Part shown: piece by piece, positions 60,235 through 64,000 of the stretch | How positions within the stretch are numbered: the first letter of the stretch is position 1 | Layout: the number at the start of each line of letters is the position of its first letter | Assembly (NCBI GenBank): GCA_905221605.1 | Contig: CAJNDS010002346.1 | Span: 736,740 to 800,739, forward strand | Reading direction: 5' to 3' | DNA from: Symbiodinium natans | Lineage: Eukaryota; Sar; Dinophyceae; Suessiales; Symbiodiniaceae | DNA: 64,000 nt | The notes under the pieces: generated by a model | What the model was told of the DNA's origin: nothing | Database searches by the model: none | Seen by the model: the letters and a program-made list of their open reading frames with translations, nothing else | Made by a program: the position numbers and the translations under genes

Positions 60235-60325
60235 CCACTGCCAGCCGCGTCTCATGATGGTCAAGATCCAAAGCGAGCATGCCAGTAGGCTCAGAAGAAC
60301 CCCAGGAATCGGCTTGCTCAAGTAG
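60235..60325 (-). CDS. Candidate exon with a hydrophobic segment
   Basis: Minus frame SKPIPGVLLSLLACSLWILT then IMRRGWQW, a plausible membrane helix. Another open frame (SEPTGMLALDLDHHETRLAV) also exists, so confidence is limited. Boundaries approximate. Confidence 0.4.
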
Positions 60326-60339
60326 TCTCAGCGGCGAGT

Positions 60340-61400
60340 TTAGGGCTTAGCGGTTTAGGGTATAGGGTTTAGGGTTTTGGGCTTGGACGGTTTCGAGTTT
60401 CCTTCTTTCTGGGAGAAGATCTACGGTGACTGATAAAGGTGACCACGACCACGAACACCTCACTACCACCCCACCTCTACTATTTATTGTACTCATCCCT
60501 TCTCATCCTGATTCCACCCCTAATATCACTAACTAGGTTGGGCCTTACGACGCCAAACGCAAAAAAACATCCCACACATTCCCAAGTTAGATACTCTAAA
60601 ACCCCACGGAAAACACTGTCCACATGTCCTACCTACATCGCACTTGCCACTACTATGGCTTCTTAACTTCTCCCCACAAGGTACTGTTCGGGCGGGAGGC
60701 CTAGATCCTGCTACAGCTCTTGCGGCCGCAAGAAGGGCTTGGGGCTTAGGGGTTAAGGTGTAGGGTGTAGGGCCCAGGCTTTGGGGTTTGGGGTTTAGGG
60801 TTTAGGGTTTACGTTTTTGGGACTCGGCTCTACGCGATCAAAGGTTTAGACAGTGGCGCAGATTGGGCGCGAACAAATGCAGGGTTTGCAAGGTTTTAAG
60901 GGCTGTTTTGAGAAAGGGTTCATGTAGGGCTTACATTCCATGTGGGCTTATATAGGGTTTATATTGGGTCTATATTCTTTTTTATTTGTATTGATTTGTT
61001 CATTTACCTTTTTATTTATTCATTCAGTGTCTTGCAGTGTTTATATAGGGCTCATATAGGGTTTATATGGGGGTTATTTACGGTGTATATACGGTCCCCT
61101 CTCTCATTAGATGCGGGGTGCCTACACAAAACCCAGAAGCCACCACCACGAGTTCTAGTTCAGTGCCGCGGACCGAGCAAAAGCACCGCGAAGCATTTGA
61201 AGCTCAACCAAAAACTCCACACTTCCTCCGAAGCCCTGAACCCTCAACCCCAAGCCCTCCACCCTCAACCTTCAACACTAAACCTAAACCCTACAACCCC
61301 TAAACTCGAAAACTCGAACCCTAAACCCTAACAAAACCCTAAACCCTCAAGCCCTAAACCCTGTAACCCTACACCCTAGACCCTAAACCTTCCCAAAACC
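60340..61400. other. No gene seen
   Basis: 60430-60670 is C/A-rich with a weak + frame lacking conserved-looking sequence. 60900-61100 is T-rich with TTATATAGGGTTTATAT repeats. 61200-61400 is degenerate CCCTAAA. Confidence 0.5.
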
Positions 61401-61416
61401 CCCTTACCCCCCTCAC

Positions 61417-61457
61417 CAAGAGATCCTCAGGCCCGGACCGTAGACTTCGTTGTACAC
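61417..61457 (-). CDS. Candidate exon, 41 nt (VYNEVYGPGLRIS)
   Basis: AG (AGACGAG) acceptor, strong donor GTGAGG; the frame continues upstream as EPVTDE, so the acceptor could be earlier. Confidence 0.45.
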
Positions 61458-61982
61458 CTCGTCTGTCACCGGTTCAGGGTTTAGGGCTTAGGGTTAGGGT
61501 TTAGGGTTTAGACCCGTAGGGTTTAGGGCCCAAGTACACCCTCCCCTCCCCCAAAACCCCTTTAACGGGCCAGCTCGGGAGGAGGAGTTGGGAGGGACTA
61601 GGGCTTAGGGCTTGGTGCTTAGGGCTTATTCAGTGGGCCCCAATAACGTTTTGAGCGAAATAATACTGAAAGTCCTCGTACAATTTTGATTTTACAATGA
61701 TTCAGGAAATCTTTGAAAGCCTCGGAATTTCCTACAAACTTAATTGGACTTTAAATTCAATTTTTAAATATTTGAAAACCGATAATGTGAGTTGAGATCC
61801 TCGTATAATTTGGATTTTGCAATGATTCTTTGCAAACGAAACGCTCTGAGCGAAAGGTTTTTTAGAGCCTATTCATATTTTGGGGCAGGGTTGGGGGGGG
61901 GGCGGAGGTGGGGGTTGGGGGCGGGAGGCGCAAGAACCTACCGATTCTGCCATCGGCACAAGCCCTTTCTTCCTTTCGCTTG

Positions 61983-62339
61983 CTAGTATTCCGCTGCATT
62001 GGAGAGCGCTGCGCACGCACTGCAGCAAGCTGCCCCTTCACTATCCGCTGCCCTCGCACGAGGGCAATCGCTCTCCCAGGTCCAGGTGGTGTCGCTGAAG
62101 TACCACCACTGCACCACATCACCCATGGCTCGGCCCTGCTTCTGGGCCGGGTAGCCGGCGGCATCGACACAACATCGCGTTGCGCTCCTCGTCCCCCGCG
62201 TAACTGGGGTCGAGCCCGACGTAAGCCTTCGGCTCCTTGCATTCTTGAGATGCTCTTCAAGAGAGTCCTGGTTGCCAGTTGCTGAGGCCAGGATGCAGCA
62301 CATGCCCTCGGACCATTCGAAGGTGATGTCCTGAAGCAA
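61983..62339 (-). CDS. Coding-like segment, frame uncertain
   Basis: A 118-residue minus frame contains ITFEWSEGMCCILASATGNQ and AAGYPAQKQGRAMGDVVQWW then YFSDTTWTWES. Between these, another frame (KAYVGLDPSYAGDEERNAM) reads better. Either two exons with a short intron or a decayed copy with indels. Function unknown. Confidence 0.35.
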   Translation of the reverse strand: MLQDITFEWSEGMCCILASATGNQDSLEEHLKNARSRRLTSGSTPVTRGTRSATRCCVDAAGYPAQKQGRAMGDVVQWWYFSDTTWTWESDCPRARAADSEGAACCSACAALSNAAEY

Positions 62340-63271
62340 TAAGATAGAGGGGGCTAATCTTACAAGGTTGCAATGAACACCCGCGTAGACCTAACCGAGA
62401 AGCCATGAAGGACAGAGGCAGAAGAAGGCAATGTAGCTCCAATACGCTGCGCGGAAACTGCATCATTCTCCAGACGTCTACACACATGGAGCTTGTAGTA
62501 GAGACGCAAGATGATGTACGGAATTGCTATCTGCGCATGCAGCATTCACATACCCGCAAGCAAAATCATTTCCTGACAAGCTGTTTGAGGGGTCGTGTGA
62601 GCATTCAAATTCTGACAGAAACGTTTTGACCGGGTTTCGTTCTTGGAAACTACAGCTCATCTCTATTTTTGAAATGTCGGAGCCTCTGCGGGGGTGGGGC
62701 TGCGCGTGGGCTGGCGCTTGGGCTGGGCTGGGGTGGGGGCTGAGGCCGGGGCTGAGGCTGGGGGGCAGCTGGGGCTGGAGTGCGCTTTGGGATAAACCAA
62801 CGCTTTTGAGTAACCTACTCAAACTCGGCTCGTCAGCTGCTTAGACAAATAACTTGGGAAACTCCGAATGATACCACTAGCCGCGTTGGATGAATTTGCT
62901 TAAACTCTGCTTGTCAGCAGACCAAAACCTTGGGAAATTCTGGTATCAGATACAATTTCCATTAATTTTGTCTTGAGGGCTTAGGGTTAGGGTTTACGGT
63001 CTAGGGTTTGGGTCTAGGGTTTAGGGTTTAGTGTTCAGGGTTCAGGGTTCAGTTCAGGGTTCAGGGTTTGGGGTTTAGGATTTAGGGTTTAGGGTTTTAG
63101 GGTTTTAGGGTTTTAGGGTTTAGGGTTTAGGGTTTAGGGTTGAGGGTTTAGGGTTCAGGGCAAGGGTTTAGGGCTTAAGGTTTTGGGCCTAGGGCTGAGG
63201 GGTGGTGTAGTCATGAGGGGAATCCTGTGGCTTGTGGCGGAGGGCGTTCGAGCTCCAGGCGATGACTCAAC

Positions 63272-63307
63272 CATCAGGTCCCCAAAAGACATGATGACGA
63301 CCCAGAT
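63272..63307 (-). CDS. Candidate exon, 36 nt (IWVVIMSFGDLM)
   Basis: AG (CTTGAAG) acceptor, donor GTTGAG; hydrophobic. Another possible exon (SNALRHKPQ) follows at about 63225. Confidence 0.35.
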
Positions 63308-63817
63308 CTTCAAGCGTCACCATGACGCATTGAAGCAACATCCATATTTCCCCGGTTAAAATTTTGCCAGTACGACTATCTTACCGGAAAGTTTAGGCTT
63401 AGAGTATCATGCTACCCCTGCGTTCAAACCCTAAACCACCAAACCCCAAACCCTAAACCAAAACCTAAACCCTGGAATTACCAAAGGTTTGTCCCAGACC
63501 CCCAAGTCCTGAACCCAAAACCTCAACCCTGGAAGCTCCAGGGTTTTTCCCAAAGCCCAAGCCCTAAACCCTAAAACCTAAAACCCCTGAACCCTAAATC
63601 CTAAACCCTAAACTCGAAACCCTAAACCCCTGAACCCTAAAGCTTAAACCCCTAAACCCCAAACCCGAAACCCTAAACCCTAAGCCCTAAACCCTGAACC
63701 CTAAACCCTAAACCCTAGCCCTAAACCCTAAACCCTAAACCCTAAACCCTAAACCCTAAACCCTAAACCCTAAACCCTAGCCCTAAACCCTAAAACCTGA
63801 AACCCCTGCCATGCTAC

Positions 63818-63856
63818 CTCTTGCTCGAAGTTCCACAGCTGGCGGCTGCAGAGCCG
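63818..63856 (-). CDS. Candidate exon, 39 nt (RLCSRQLWNFEQE)
   Basis: AG (TGCCCAG) acceptor, donor GTAGCA; phase 0. Clean island between CCCTAAA and TTTAGGG arrays of opposite polarity. Confidence 0.5.
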
Positions 63857-63904
63857 CTGGGCAAGGCTCCTTGGTTTAGGGTTTAGGGTTTGGGGTTTAG
63901 GGTT

Positions 63905-63924
63905 TAGGGTTTAGGGTTTAGGGT

Positions 63925-63977
<53 letters not shown>

Positions 63978-63978
63978 G
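63905..63978. repeat. TTTAGGG to TTGAGGG array
   Basis: Heptamers switch to eight or so TTGAGGG copies up to the window end. Confidence 0.9.
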
Positions 63979-64000
63979 GCTTAGGGTCTAGGGACCCTAG

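Overview
The window looks like nuclear DNA of a dinoflagellate, probably from the Symbiodiniaceae/Suessiales side. Four things suggest this: arrays and single copies of the telomere-type heptamer TTTAGGG occur throughout; short open islands carry splice junctions that use GC (and once GA) donors as well as GT; nearly all islands are on one strand; and there are two Ty1/copia-type retrotransposons with Lys/Gly-rich gag tails. No rRNA, tRNA or bacterial-style operon was seen. Species and chromosome position cannot be told from the sequence, and the repeats are interstitial here rather than a chromosome end.

Layout. (1) 1-32,071: minus-strand exons of about 24-200 nt scattered in introns made largely of TTTAGGG and its variants. 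Read from high to low coordinate, the islands form an extracellular-type part (about 26.7-16.8 kb; N-glycosylation sequons, Cys, then a large Gly/Asp repeat exon). Next comes an exon ending in a hydrophobic segment (about 15.0 kb), and then a long run of phase-0 exons (14.1-1.4 kb), most of them coding charged coiled-coil sequence. They may be one giant gene or several. (2) 32,077-40,962: an LTR retrotransposon on the + strand (element 1), young and nearly intact, with a 5-bp target duplication. It lies inside what looks like an intron of the minus-strand gene. (3) 40,968-48,255: more minus-strand exons, coding a multi-membrane-segment protein. (4) 48,256-57,001: a second copia-type element on the minus strand (element 2), older, with short LTRs, separate gag, protease-integrase and RT-RNase H frames, an extra downstream frame, a long perfect palindrome, and a striking excess of the tetramer CAGT on the + strand. 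(5) 57,002-64,000: TTTAGGG-rich DNA with further minus-strand exon candidates.

Over this lie at least four families of short inverted-repeat (MITE-like) elements, microsatellites and minisatellites. Exon calls were made by eye from open frames, splice dinucleotides and phase agreement. None has transcript support, so each is a hypothesis, though chains of several phase-compatible junctions are hard to get by chance. Part of the apparent fit may come from my choosing among alternative AG/GC/GT sites.
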